64,000 bases of DNA from Verrucomicrobiaceae bacterium (GCA_027484445.1 JAIXSY010000055.1:310001-374000), one strand, 5' to 3'. Positions 25,419 through 34,425 are shown, counted from the first letter of the stretch. Notes: generated from the sequence alone by a model not told the origin. A program made the numbers and translations.

Positions 25419-26344
25419 GAGTATGCAAAGTCAGCGCAGTCGCGCAGGGTGATGAAGCGGAAGGAGCGGCCCTGATGCAAGCACTCTTGCAGCAGCAGGC
25501 GGAGGTTTTGTGCAAAAGCCTCCGCGCTAAAGGACAAGAGTCCGTGCGGGGCATGTCCGGGCAGGATCGTGGAGGGATGGGTGACGGTAACAAGGGTCTG
25601 CGCCGTGCTCACCAGCGTTGCCAGACCATCTCTCAAAGCACGCGGATGAAAACTGAGGTCGAGATAACGCATCAAAGGCTCGCGGTCATAGTCCGCACGC
25701 GTCTGGAGCATGCTCATCGGCACCTCCAGAAGCCTGCGCGCGGGTTTGCCTGGCACACGGTAATCAGCCACCGATGGCTGGTAGGCACTGGCCGGCGTCA
25801 CTCCCCAGTCCAGACTGCGCTCCGCATCCACGCGCACGCGCCCAGGCATGGCCGTGGAGTCGCACAGCATCCCACAATCATCCAGTGCGGCCATGACAGC
25901 ATTGGCACCAAAAGCTTCACCGATACGCGACACCCGGCTCTGAAAGCCCGCCCCATGCATGGCGGCGAGCGAGCGCTGGATCTGAGAACGCAGGGACTCA
26001 GGCTCCATATCCTGCTTCCAGAGCCCATCCTGCTGGTGGTAAAGGTGAGGATGAAAGGCGATCTCGTCCCCCATCTGCCGACGTTTCTGCCATAGGGCTT
26101 GGTAGCGCTCCAAGAGGTAGGCGGCCCTGCCGGTCATATGGCCGATCTGATCATCACAACGCACAAACCAAGTGGCTGAAGCCGCTGAGCCACGACTATC
26201 ACGCACGTCAGCCAAGATGGACTCGATCTGTGGCACGCCTTCCTCGATACCACGCCACTCTAGCGAGTCAGCAGAGGCGATGCTCGTGTCAAAAGCATCC
26301 ATCTCAGCGTCAAAAGTCAGCGCGATGAGGAGTTCAGGGCTCAT
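25415..26344 (-). CDS. NodB-like polysaccharide deacetylase domain protein
   Basis: A 309-residue protein with a recognisable NodB/CE4-type layout: LIALTFDAEMDAF at the start (TFD motif), ATWFVRCDDQIGHM, GDEIAFHPHLYH (the HxH metal motif in the usual second-motif position), then RIGEAFGANAVMAALDDCG and LVTVTHPSTILPG near the end. There is no signal peptide, so it is probably cytoplasmic and acts on an intermediate rather than a finished polysaccharide. The TFDD motif appears as TFDAEMD, a known variant. It may remove an N-acyl group within the sugar pathway, which would be interesting because pseH is missing; this is inference. Confidence 0.7.
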   Translation of the reverse strand: MSPELLIALTFDAEMDAFDTSIASADSLEWRGIEEGVPQIESILADVRDSRGSAASATWFVRCDDQIGHMTGRAAYLLERYQALWQKRRQMGDEIAFHPHLYHQQDGLWKQDMEPESLRSQIQRSLAAMHGAGFQSRVSRIGEAFGANAVMAALDDCGMLCDSTAMPGRVRVDAERSLDWGVTPASAYQPSVADYRVPGKPARRLLEVPMSMLQTRADYDREPLMRYLDLSFHPRALRDGLATLVSTAQTLVTVTHPSTILPGHAPHGLLSFSAEAFAQNLRLLLQECLHQGRSFRFITLRDCADFAYS

Positions 26345-26967
26345 TTCCTCCAGCCGGTGAAGTCTTGATACAAAAAGATGGCGAACTCATAGGCCGGGTA
26401 GTCGTGCCTCAGAGTGACCCGCTTGGTCAGCGACTTCGCGTAACGGAAAATTTCCTCTGGCTGGTAGTAGAAGAGACGCGGCTCCTGAAAGTCCACATAG
26501 GCAGTCATCATGTCCACCACCACCGCACGGTCACTGGCTGCGTGGCAGATGCGCAGCACATCCTTCATCACCTCAAAGTTGTCGTCATGGCTCAGTCGGT
26601 TGTTAAAAGTCTGGGAAGAAACGATGTAGTCAAAACGTCCCGAAATACCCTGCGTCTGAATATCCCGGACTTCGAAGTGTGCCTCCGGGAAGCGTTTTGC
26701 GGAGAGTTCGATGAGTTCCGGCGTGATGTCGTAGCCCGTGTAGTCCACCTGAATGCCACGCTCCCCCAGCCATGCGTAAAAGTCTGCCAATCCACAGCCT
26801 ACATCCAGCACGCGCGCGCCTTGCATGTCTCCAGCAGAGTTCAGCACGCCAAAGCGGATATCGCGACGCTCCGTCGTGCCAGATGCCAGAGCCTGGATGC
26901 CTGGGCCGTGCTCTTTCAATCGGTCACGATAACGGCCAGCGATGATGTCTTTGTCCTGTTCGTTCAT
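26341..26967 (-). CDS. Class I SAM-dependent methyltransferase
   Basis: A 208-residue methyltransferase with motif I GARVLDVGCGLADFYAWLG, an acidic ribose contact YTGYDITPELIELSAKRFP, and motif III-IV IVSSQTFNNRLSHD. The fold is complete, but the acceptor is not evident from sequence. Start ATG at 26967 gives MNEQDKDIIAGRYRDRL. It overlaps the deacetylase-like gene by 4 bases downstream and lies 12 bases after the ATP-grasp gene, so it belongs to the operon. An O- or N-methylation of the nonulosonic acid is plausible. Confidence 0.88.
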   Translation of the reverse strand: MNEQDKDIIAGRYRDRLKEHGPGIQALASGTTERRDIRFGVLNSAGDMQGARVLDVGCGLADFYAWLGERGIQVDYTGYDITPELIELSAKRFPEAHFEVRDIQTQGISGRFDYIVSSQTFNNRLSHDDNFEVMKDVLRICHAASDRAVVVDMMTAYVDFQEPRLFYYQPEEIFRYAKSLTKRVTLRHDYPAYEFAIFLYQDFTGWRK

Positions 26968-26979
26968 GAAGGTTCGGAT

Positions 26980-28173
26980 TCAGGGTTCAACTTCCAGGCG
27001 GATGAGATCGAGGGCTTTTTGCGCAGTCGCACGGCATTTAGTGGCGTCTTGATCATAGACGAGAATGTGCCCTGCACGGTCAGCCCCTGAGCGGAGCAGG
27101 TTCATTTTTTGCCCAGGATGCGTGTAGAGAATAGCCTCCGCCACACCCGGCAGAGCACGGGCATCCTGTAGGCCATGCGCAGCTTTGAAAAGACCAGGCA
27201 CAGGGTCGATGAATACCAGAGATGCAGCGGAACTTTCCGGCTTCAAAGTAAGGTCAGGCACTTTCCCCAGAGCTGCGTCAATGCTGGCGCGCGCTGTGGA
27301 TAGCCCGGTCACACGCGGCAGCATTTCTGTAAAGACTTTGAAGCCCGCACCACGTGCCGCCAGCTCTACAATCATAGGACCACGCACGTGGTCGATGCAT
27401 TCGAGATGCACCGGGCAGTCACGAAAGCCACAGGCCTGGATGGCGCGCACCGCATGCTCCACCATGCGTTTCCGTCGCTCCGGCGGAAGGCTGTCTGGGA
27501 AGTGGACCTGACGATCCAGGAGATAGGGCGGCTGGGTGCGCAGCTTCTCAGACGTGGCCAGCACATGCACTTCAGAGCCCACCACCCATGCCTCGACACT
27601 GTACTCGATACCAGGCATGAAGGACTCGACCATGACACGACCCGAGTGCGAGTTCTGCCGAGCTAGCTCAAAGGCGGCTGACACTGATGCACGACTGCTG
27701 ACAAAGCTCACGCCGCGACTGCCGGAAGCATCCACGGGTTTTAGCACGCAGGCTTCTGCCTGGAAATCATCCCAAGCACTGAGCGCAGCCTCCAGCTCAG
27801 TCACCGCGCGAAAATCAGGTGTTAGCAGACCTGCTGCGCGGAAAGCTTCACGCTGGAGCAGTTTGCTCCGGGAGACGCGCACGACCTCCGGCGGAACGCC
27901 AGGTAGGCCGAGTTCCTGACATGCTTTTGCCACAGCATCCATCGCTGCGTCGCAGCAGACACTGACAATTGCCTCCGCACGCGTCTCGCGGCAAACACGC
28001 ACGATCTCGGTGGCATCCAAAATGTTCACCACATAACTTTCATCCGCTTCAGTAAGCCCCGGCGCATCTGCGGAGCCGTCGATGGCGATGACATGATGAC
28101 CCGCTGCCCGCGCGTCCCGGATCGCCGGAGTTTGCGCGAGACCTGCGGCAACGAACAGCAAACGCTCTTTCAT
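26980..28173 (-). CDS. ATP-grasp carboxylate-amine ligase-like protein
   Basis: Starts with MKERLLFVAAGLAQTPAIRDA at the ATG 28173 (a GTG at 28209 would overlap pseG and is less likely), giving 397 residues. The N-terminal preATP-grasp domain is followed by the ATP-grasp core: ACVLKPVDASGSRGVSFV (Lys and glycine-rich loop), RVMVESFMPGIEYSVEAWV, and HLECIDHVRGPMIVELAARGAG with the metal-binding acidic residue near the end. Such enzymes form amide or thioester bonds between a carboxylate and an amine with ATP. In a pseudaminate operon lacking PseH it might attach an amino acid or other acyl group to the C4 amine; this is a hypothesis. Confidence 0.88.
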   Translation of the reverse strand: MKERLLFVAAGLAQTPAIRDARAAGHHVIAIDGSADAPGLTEADESYVVNILDATEIVRVCRETRAEAIVSVCCDAAMDAVAKACQELGLPGVPPEVVRVSRSKLLQREAFRAAGLLTPDFRAVTELEAALSAWDDFQAEACVLKPVDASGSRGVSFVSSRASVSAAFELARQNSHSGRVMVESFMPGIEYSVEAWVVGSEVHVLATSEKLRTQPPYLLDRQVHFPDSLPPERRKRMVEHAVRAIQACGFRDCPVHLECIDHVRGPMIVELAARGAGFKVFTEMLPRVTGLSTARASIDAALGKVPDLTLKPESSAASLVFIDPVPGLFKAAHGLQDARALPGVAEAILYTHPGQKMNLLRSGADRAGHILVYDQDATKCRATAQKALDLIRLEVEP

Positions 28174-28187
28174 GTAGGATGGATAGA

Positions 28188-29204
28188 TCAGACCTGACGA
28201 AGGAGCCACATCGCAGCCTCCGCGATGCGCTCCGCGCCCCGGCCATCCACCTGCCGGTGAGCCTTTGCAACGAGAGAATTCCTCAGCGTGGCATCACGCA
28301 TGACCTCTGGCATGGATTCGCGCATGACACAGGCGCCCGCGGCAGCATGAAAGCGGGCGTGATTTTCCTCCGCAGGTGTCTGGGGATAGACCACGGCCAC
28401 TTTTCCTAGGCACATGCTCTCCAGCAGTGTGCCGCCGCCGCTGCACAAAACCACGTCCGCACGGGAAAGGATGGCGTCGTAGTCCTCGGGTGCTCGCAGC
28501 AATGTCATCGACGGCTGGGCGACTCCCCGAATCTCTGCCTCATAGCCTGCTGGCACCAGTGGCCCGATGATCACCGTGGTTTTCACGCTCTCGGACGCAT
28601 GGTTACGCAGGTCAGATAGAGCGTCCAAAGTGCGGCGCGCGGGGTCCGCACCACCTGCGGTGATCACCACATTCCTGACTTCAGGAATAAATGCCGGTGT
28701 TTCAGGCCGCAAAGCACGCAGACCAGGGCGTATGATGGCACACTGCGGTCCTTCGACATAGCTCTCAGCCTTTCTAGAATTCGAGTAGGCTGTCCGCATC
28801 TGCCCGCTGTGGTCGATGAGGTTCATCGTCATGTCCGGCAGTAGTGCAGGATCAAACCAGTCCAGGCACAAGCGCTTTGCTGAGGCAGCGGGGCGCATCA
28901 GATGACGACGCATCGCCTCAGGCTCAAGGTCCAGAATTTCCACGCGCGACTCGAAATCTGGCTCTGGTCCCGCTCCCACTTCCAATCCGCGAAAATGCTC
29001 CCGCATCGGTTCAGATTCCTCAGGGCCGTCACAGACCACCCAGAGCCTCACCGAGCTCCGATCTGTGAGCAGGCGAGCCAAAGTGAGACTGCGCCGGATG
29101 TGGCCGAAACCCAGCGTGGCTGAACCTTCGGTCAGAATGGTGACGCCCTCAAAGATGAGCGCCTCCTTTCCTGCTCTGGAGATAGGCGAAGAGCTCTGCG
29201 GCAT
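28188..29204 (-). CDS. pseG: UDP-2,4-diacetamido-2,4,6-trideoxy-altrose hydrolase-like (PseG)
   Basis: A GT-B-like hydrolase of 338 residues that removes UDP from the nonulosonate precursor before condensation with PEP. The N-terminal EGSATLGFGHIRRSLTLARLL matches the PseG/SpsG 'G.GH..R.L.LA' loop, with the catalytic His in GHIRR. LCLDWFDPALL, NVVITAGGADP and LCSGGGTLLESMCLGKVAVVYPQTPAEENHA are the other family blocks. The ATG at 29204 makes it overlap pseF by 56 bases; a shorter internal start cannot be excluded. It lies between pseF and the ATP-grasp gene. Confidence 0.85.
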   Translation of the reverse strand: MPQSSSPISRAGKEALIFEGVTILTEGSATLGFGHIRRSLTLARLLTDRSSVRLWVVCDGPEESEPMREHFRGLEVGAGPEPDFESRVEILDLEPEAMRRHLMRPAASAKRLCLDWFDPALLPDMTMNLIDHSGQMRTAYSNSRKAESYVEGPQCAIIRPGLRALRPETPAFIPEVRNVVITAGGADPARRTLDALSDLRNHASESVKTTVIIGPLVPAGYEAEIRGVAQPSMTLLRAPEDYDAILSRADVVLCSGGGTLLESMCLGKVAVVYPQTPAEENHARFHAAAGACVMRESMPEVMRDATLRNSLVAKAHRQVDGRGAERIAEAAMWLLRQV

Positions 29205-29868
29205 GATCCCAATCCTCCTGAGTGTCGATATCTTGGCAAAGCAGACGCGGGATCACCTGTGGCAGTGTTTTCCCAGACATGGTGGTGGGGTAGCGCATGA
29301 AAGCCTCTGCCCGGCCCATGAAGAAATGACCTGCGTCATGGTAAGCAGCACGCGTGTCCTGGCTGCGAGCTTGCGCAAAGTCAGGCCACAAAAACTCCAA
29401 CCAACCTGCCCCACCCTGAACAATGGCCCGCTGCACCGGCGCGGCAAAGCTGGTCACTGCCAGCACATAGTCAGCTTCTGGCGATTCATGCAGCAGCCCC
29501 ACGGCCTCAGCCAAGTCACTGCCACGCAGGAAAGGCGCGGTCGCGTAGGGGCAAGCCACGATCTCTGGCGAGCGACCTTCACCACGCCACCACTCGATGG
29601 CATGACGGATCACGGCAGTCAGGCCCGAGTGATCATCGGCAAGGGAAGCCGGACGCACAAATGGCACACAAGCACCCGCTTTCCGCGCCACTTCGGCGAT
29701 TTCCTCATCATCGGTCGAAACGATCACTTCATCGAAAACGCCGCTTTCCAGAGCAGCAGAGATGGACCACGTGATCATCGGCCTACCGGCAAAGGGAAGG
29801 ATGTTTTTGCGCGGGATGCGTTTGCTGCCGCCACGCGCGGGGATGATGGCGACGGTCCGCGGTTTCAT
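29149..29868 (-). CDS. pseF: Pseudaminic acid cytidylyltransferase
   Basis: CMP-sugar synthetase of 239 residues that activates the nonulosonic acid with CTP. It has the nucleotide-binding signature TVAIIPARGGSKRIPRKNI, then GRPMITWSISAALESGVFDEV, VIVSTDDEEIAEVARKAGA and the substrate loop ASLADDHSGLTAVIRHAIE. A short C-terminal part fits PseF rather than the longer NeuA-type fusions. It overlaps the O-methyltransferase gene upstream by 4 bases. With PseI and PseG it shows that the operon ends in a CMP-activated nine-carbon sugar. Confidence 0.92.
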   Translation of the reverse strand: MKPRTVAIIPARGGSKRIPRKNILPFAGRPMITWSISAALESGVFDEVIVSTDDEEIAEVARKAGACVPFVRPASLADDHSGLTAVIRHAIEWWRGEGRSPEIVACPYATAPFLRGSDLAEAVGLLHESPEADYVLAVTSFAAPVQRAIVQGGAGWLEFLWPDFAQARSQDTRAAYHDAGHFFMGRAEAFMRYPTTMSGKTLPQVIPRLLCQDIDTQEDWDHAAELFAYLQSRKGGAHL

Positions 29869-30926
29869 GATTTGCGGCGCAGCAACAGCAGCTCGGAGTG
29901 GTAGCCATCCACCGTGCGGTAGCCAAAGGGATGCACGTTGCGCTCCACCAGTTCATAACCCGGCAGCATGTCCAGGTAGTCATCTCCCAAGATGGGTGTT
30001 TCGACGCCAGCGAGGTGACCTGGGGCACGCTTTTGCTTCCCTTCACGCATGTTCCGCAGCAGCACCCAGCGCGTGCCCAGGCGAGCCACGTGGGAGAGAT
30101 AGTTCTTCACGATGTGCGGCTCCATTTCCTGGAAGGAGATGAAGTTCACAAAGAGGTCCACGCTGCCGCGCAGACGCTCAATCTGCCAAGCGCAGAGGAC
30201 CGAAAGACGCGTCAGGGCAGCGATTTCGATCTCTGCCTGCCCGTGTGTCATGGCATAGGTCGTCACAGCATCGGCTCCAGCAGCCTGCTGAAGATACCAC
30301 TGAGAGACAAAACTGGTCGGTGGAATGTCGATGTCGATGTAGCGCAGGCCATCGATGCCGCTGGAGTGCAAAATCTCACCGAGAGTGCCGAAACCACCGC
30401 CGATCTCCAGCACCGTGCGCGGCACCTCACCGGCTGGCAGATGGCGTTTTAGCATCGCCATTCCCAGAAGGTAGTTCAATGCCGAGCGTGAAAAACGCCG
30501 CCCATCGAACTCAAACTGCTCCACAGGCTGCCCCGCAGTGCTCTCCGAAAAAGTGTGGAGGTGCGGCAGTCGGCTCGAATCATCCGCAGCTAGCAGTACA
30601 CGGTAGTCAGCCAGCGCACTGGCTTCACCGGAAAGGAACTGCTCCAGGGCGATTTGGGGCTTTTTCGCTTGGGGATGCTCGCTGCTGAACCCCTGAGCTA
30701 AACCGTCACGCTGTGCAGGAGTGAAACTATTGCCTGGAGTGCCATACGTGGGCACAAAGAAGCCCAACGGCAGCGGCAGCGCACGGAAGCGCTCGATGCC
30801 ATGCGTGCAGATTTCATCCACGATGCGGCTGGATGCCTCGTCCCAGAAGTGGCTGGGCTGGTACAGCTCGTTTTGCTGGCGCATGTCCTCGCGCGCTTGG
30901 GTGAGTTCGGGGTAGTCGTGGTTCAT
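29865..30926 (-). CDS. Putative sugar O-methyltransferase
   Basis: A 353-residue member of the 'putative sugar O-methyltransferase' family found in surface-glycan loci. The N-terminal half is helical (PSHFWDEASSRIVDEI). The SAM-binding part has RTVLEIGGGFGTLGEIL, LRYIDIDIPPTSFVSQWYL, VDLFVNFISFQEMEPHIVKNYL and WVLLRNMREGKQK; the C-terminus is YRTVDGYHSELLLLRRK. The start is an ATG at 30926, 10 bases after pseC. It may O-methylate the nonulosonic acid or another residue of the glycan; timing relative to CMP activation is not known. Confidence 0.82.
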   Translation of the reverse strand: MNHDYPELTQAREDMRQQNELYQPSHFWDEASSRIVDEICTHGIERFRALPLPLGFFVPTYGTPGNSFTPAQRDGLAQGFSSEHPQAKKPQIALEQFLSGEASALADYRVLLAADDSSRLPHLHTFSESTAGQPVEQFEFDGRRFSRSALNYLLGMAMLKRHLPAGEVPRTVLEIGGGFGTLGEILHSSGIDGLRYIDIDIPPTSFVSQWYLQQAAGADAVTTYAMTHGQAEIEIAALTRLSVLCAWQIERLRGSVDLFVNFISFQEMEPHIVKNYLSHVARLGTRWVLLRNMREGKQKRAPGHLAGVETPILGDDYLDMLPGYELVERNVHPFGYRTVDGYHSELLLLRRKS

Positions 30927-30936
30927 GAGGGTGGAT

Positions 30937-32109
30937 TCAAAGCTTCAGAGCACGTTTCAAAGAATCGCGCACACGGATCACATCCTCGTCGGTCATGCTT
31001 GGAAACATGGGCAGAGTGATGGCCTCATCGTAATAGCGCTCAGACTCCGGGAACATGCCTTTGGCAAAGCCGAGCTTTTGATAGTCCGGCTGAAGATGCA
31101 CCGGGATGTAGTGGACGTTTACGCCGATACCGTCCGCTCGTAGCTTATCGAAGACCTCGCGACGAGTGTGGCGGATCTCCTTCAAGTTCAGCCGAATCAT
31201 GTAGAGATGCCAGCCGCTGATGCCACGCGGATCGCGGGCAGGGGCGCGGAGCGGAAGTCCAGCCAGCTCACGATCGTAGAGATCTGCGATCTCACGGCGA
31301 CGCTGAGCAAAGGCTTCAAGCCGGGTCATCTGGCTAGCACCGAGAGCCGCCTGAAGGTCGGTCATGCGGTAATTGAAGCCCAGTTCCAACTGCTCGTAGT
31401 ACCAGCCGCCGTGAGATTCATTCACCATCCGTCCGGCTTCGCGTGTGATGCCATGCGTGCGCAGTAGGGCGATGCGCCAGGCCAGTTCATCATCGTTGGT
31501 GGTGATCATGCCACCTTCCCCGCTGGTGACGATTTTCACCGGATGAAAGCTATGGGACGCTGCATCTGACCATCGGCAATTGCCGATGCGTTCCCCTTCA
31601 AACTCACCGCCGAGTGCGTGTGCGGCATCCTCAATGATCTTGAAGCCATATTTCTGCCCCAGCGCATGGATTCGAGGCATGTCACAGGACTGGCCAGCGA
31701 AGTGTACGGGCACCACCACCTTGGGCAGTGTGCCTTCTTTTTCTGCCTGGATGAGCTTGGCCTCCAATCTTTGCGGGCACATCAGGACCGTTCCGGGATC
31801 GACATCCACAAAGTCCACCTTTGCCCCACAGTAGCGGCCTGCGTTCGCTGAGGCCACGAAGGTGATCGGGGACGTCCAGAGCAGGTCACCATGCCCAAGT
31901 CCTAGCGCTTTGGCGGCGCAGTGCAGAGTGGCGGTGCCGTTTGCCATCGCGATGCCTTGCTGCGCACCGCACCAGCCAGCGACAGCCTTTTCAAAACGAG
32001 GGATCGCTGGCCCCTGGGTGAGGAAATCAGACTTTAGCACCTCAATGACGGCAGCAATGTCCGCCTCATCGATGCTCTGTCGTCCATAGGGCAAAAAGGA
32101 GGCGCTCAT
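30937..32109 (-). CDS. pseC: UDP-4-amino-4,6-dideoxy-N-acetyl-beta-L-altrosamine transaminase
   Basis: PLP-dependent enzyme of 390 residues that aminates the C4 keto group of the PseB product. Motifs: LPYGRQSIDEADIAAVIEVL, GPAIPRFEKAVAGWCGAQ, ANGTATLHCAAKALGLGHGD, TSPITFVASANAGRYCGA, KIIEDAAHALGGEFEGE and SHSFHPVKIVTSGEGGMITT, with the Schiff-base Lys in HPVK. The 'P.GRQ.I...DI..V..VL' start and 'HPVK.I..GEGG' block are typical of PseC. It overlaps pseB by 4 bases, so steps one and two of the pathway are translationally coupled. Confidence 0.94.
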   Translation of the reverse strand: MSASFLPYGRQSIDEADIAAVIEVLKSDFLTQGPAIPRFEKAVAGWCGAQQGIAMANGTATLHCAAKALGLGHGDLLWTSPITFVASANAGRYCGAKVDFVDVDPGTVLMCPQRLEAKLIQAEKEGTLPKVVVPVHFAGQSCDMPRIHALGQKYGFKIIEDAAHALGGEFEGERIGNCRWSDAASHSFHPVKIVTSGEGGMITTNDDELAWRIALLRTHGITREAGRMVNESHGGWYYEQLELGFNYRMTDLQAALGASQMTRLEAFAQRRREIADLYDRELAGLPLRAPARDPRGISGWHLYMIRLNLKEIRHTRREVFDKLRADGIGVNVHYIPVHLQPDYQKLGFAKGMFPESERYYDEAITLPMFPSMTDEDVIRVRDSLKRALKL

Positions 32110-33122
32110 GCATCCACAGAGAAGGTCGGATCACAATGCTGACAGATGAGCGTGCGGATCTGCTCCACGGTGAGCCACTCCGTGTTTTTGCCCGAGTTGT
32201 AGGAAAAAGTTTTGGCCACCTGCACGCCTTGATGATGCGCACAGTATTCAGTCATCACCTCGACTTGGCTGCGTCGTGCAGGCATGGGGACGATGATGTA
32301 GTGCTTGGAGGTGGAGATGGTCTGAAGCGCATCCGTTTCCGTGATCATCTCTTCGTGAATCTTTTCGCCAGGACGAATGCCGACGATGGGATGCTGACAC
32401 TGGGGACCAATCGCTGCTGCAACATCGGTGATGCGATAGGAGGGAATTTTCGGAACGAAAATCTCGCCCCCTAGTGCATGCTGAAGAGCATGAATGACCA
32501 AATCGACGCCTTCTTCGAGCGTGATGTTGAATCTTGTCATTTCAGGGTCTGTGATGGGCAAGACTCCGGTCTTTCTTTTTTCCAAAAAGAAAGGAATCAC
32601 AGACCCGCGAGAGCCCATGACATTGCCATAGCGCACGACGCTAAACTTGATGTCATGAGAACCACGAACGTTGTTCGCTGCGATGAAGAGTTTGTCCGAG
32701 CACAGCTTTGTGGCTCCATAAAGATTAATGGGGGCAGCGGCTTTGTCAGTAGAGAGTGCCACCACATTGCGCACTCCACTATCGAGGCAGGCTTGGGTCA
32801 CATTTTCCGCGCCCAAGACATTGGTTTTGATGCATTCAAAGGGATTGTATTCGGCGGTGGGGACTTGCTTCAGAGCTGCTGCATGAATCACGGTATCCAC
32901 ACCTTTGAGCGCTGAGTTCAGGCGCTCGCGGTCACGCACATCTCCAATGAAAAAACGAAGGCGTGGATCGGTGAACTTTTGAGCCATCTCGAACTGCTTC
33001 AACTCATCACGGGAGAAGATGACGACCCGTTTGACCTCGGGATACGTGAGCAGGCGTGTGATGCACTTGTGGCCGAAGGAACCTGTGCCTCCTGTGACGA
33101 GTATGGATTGGGCTTTTAACAC
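32106..33122 (-). CDS. pseB: UDP-N-acetylglucosamine 4,6-dehydratase (inverting)
   Basis: The first enzyme of the pseudaminate route; it converts UDP-GlcNAc to a 4-keto-6-deoxy sugar with inversion at C5. It has the Rossmann motif ILVTGGTGSFGHKCITRLL, VIFSRDELKQFEM, RFFIGDVRDRERL, VIHAAALKQVPTAEYNPFECI and the active-site INLYGATKLCSDKLF (YxxxK; Thr before Lys as expected). I chose the GTG at 33122 (VLKAQSILVTGG), giving 338 residues, the family's usual length; a longer frame opens at 33203. It is the first gene of the leftward operon, so its promoter should lie between 33122 and yjbQ at 33222. Confidence 0.93.
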   Translation of the reverse strand: MLKAQSILVTGGTGSFGHKCITRLLTYPEVKRVVIFSRDELKQFEMAQKFTDPRLRFFIGDVRDRERLNSALKGVDTVIHAAALKQVPTAEYNPFECIKTNVLGAENVTQACLDSGVRNVVALSTDKAAAPINLYGATKLCSDKLFIAANNVRGSHDIKFSVVRYGNVMGSRGSVIPFFLEKRKTGVLPITDPEMTRFNITLEEGVDLVIHALQHALGGEIFVPKIPSYRITDVAAAIGPQCQHPIVGIRPGEKIHEEMITETDALQTISTSKHYIIVPMPARRSQVEVMTEYCAHHQGVQVAKTFSYNSGKNTEWLTVEQIRTLICQHCDPTFSVDA

Positions 33123-33221
33123 TTTGGCAAAAATAAATGGATAAACCTGCAGAGCAGGCGTGGAAGTGAGTCGATTACTGAGCCACCCCGTTCCCTCTGG
33201 CAAGCTAGAATTGAGCTAGGA

Positions 33222-33641
33222 TCATTCCCCCAAGACACTGACGACGATGGATCGGGTGTGAGCGGCGCAGCGATGTTCAAAAAGGAAGATGCCCTGCCAG
33301 GTGCCAAGCGCGAGCTGGCCTTGCAGGATGGGGACGACTTCGCTCGTGCGGGTCAGTGCCATGCGCAGATGGCTTGGCATGTCGTCTGGCCCTTCGTCCG
33401 TGTGGATGAAGTAGGGGGTGTCCTCTGGCACCAAGCGATCAAAGAACTGATGCAAATCGGTCCGTGCGGAAGGATCCGCATTCTCATAGATCACTAGACT
33501 GCAACTGGTGTGCTGCACGAAGATGGTCGCCGTCCCCGTGCGAATGCCCGAGGCTGCGACGATCCTTTCGCAGGCCGCAGTGATCTCGTAGGTCCCCTTC
33601 CCTCGGGTGGGAACAACAAAGCGGTCTGCAAAGGCTGCCAT
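33222..33641 (-). CDS. YjbQ/UPF0047 family protein
   Basis: A 139-residue protein of the UPF0047 (YjbQ) family, whose members have weak thiamine-phosphate synthase activity. It contains GTYEITAACERIV, TGTATIFVQHTSCSLVIYENAD (metal-binding His in QHTSCSL), FIHTDEGPDDMPSHLRMALT and WQGIFLFEHRCAAHTRSIVVSV. All conserved His residues of the family (H in QHT, H in PSH, H in FEH) are present. The ATG at 33641 gives the expected N-terminus. It lies 21 bases after the DUF4412 gene on the same strand and upstream of pseB. Confidence 0.92.
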   Translation of the reverse strand: MAAFADRFVVPTRGKGTYEITAACERIVAASGIRTGTATIFVQHTSCSLVIYENADPSARTDLHQFFDRLVPEDTPYFIHTDEGPDDMPSHLRMALTRTSEVVPILQGQLALGTWQGIFLFEHRCAAHTRSIVVSVLGE

Positions 33642-33662
33642 GGCCGAAAGGAAGATCGGAGA

Positions 33663-34322
33663 TTATTTCCCAGGAAGACCCGGAAGCTTCATTTCCTGAT
33701 AACCTTCAGGCGCTTTGAAGACATCATCGCTGACGGCCTCTTCCTTGGCGGAGATCAGCTCGGTGACTGTTGTTTTGCCCAGCATTTCCATCTCGGACTT
33801 CACCACCATGCCGGGGAAATCACTGGACTGTGGAGCAAGGCTGGCGGCTGGATTGCCCATGGCTTTGCTCATCTTATCCTGCAGCGCATTTAGCTCTTGA
33901 TAGTTCGGGAAATCGGCAGCGACCCAGAACTTGCCTTTGCCCAGCTTGCCGCTCCAGCTGTAGATCTCAGCGTCATAGTTGCCGATTTTTTCCTTCTGGC
34001 CTGTGGCTTTGGGTTTGCCGGCTTTGTCGTCCATTTTGCCGAGAAACTGACCCGCGAGGGCCATGGCTGACTTTACGGTATCACCGTTCATGTTCATCAC
34101 CATTTTTTGGCCATGGAGATACATCTTCATTTCTCCGGTGGTGCTGTTGCTCAGCAAGGTCATTTGCGTCCCCAGATCCATGCGAGCTTTGTCAGCCTTG
34201 AGCTTGATGGTGATCTCCTGAGGCCCCCCCTGACCTTCGACGCTGCTTTTCTGAACCATGACCCAATCGGCGAATACAGATTGGGTGAAAAGAAGAGCAA
34301 GGGAGAGGACGATGGATTTCAT
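33663..34322 (-). CDS. DUF4412-domain secreted protein
   Basis: A 219-residue protein with a signal peptide (MKSIVLSLALLFTQSVFA, cleavage after FA) and a DUF4412 domain: ITIKLKADKARMDLGTQM, MKMYLHGQKMVMNMNGDTV, FWVAADFPNYQELNALQDKM and KTTVTELISAKEEAVSDDVF, ending with the common FKAPEGYQEMKLP. The family is of unknown function and predicted periplasmic or outer-membrane-associated, with an LolA/LppX-like fold suggested. It is likely cotranscribed with yjbQ. Confidence 0.85.
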   Translation of the reverse strand: MKSIVLSLALLFTQSVFADWVMVQKSSVEGQGGPQEITIKLKADKARMDLGTQMTLLSNSTTGEMKMYLHGQKMVMNMNGDTVKSAMALAGQFLGKMDDKAGKPKATGQKEKIGNYDAEIYSWSGKLGKGKFWVAADFPNYQELNALQDKMSKAMGNPAASLAPQSSDFPGMVVKSEMEMLGKTTVTELISAKEEAVSDDVFKAPEGYQEMKLPGLPGK

Positions 34323-34425
34323 GGTGCTGAATAAATCAGAACAGGATGCTAAGGCGCAGCGCCAGCGCTGGCAAGACGCTTCGTCAATGGCGACTCAGGC
34401 TAGCATCCGAATCCGTAGCAACAGA

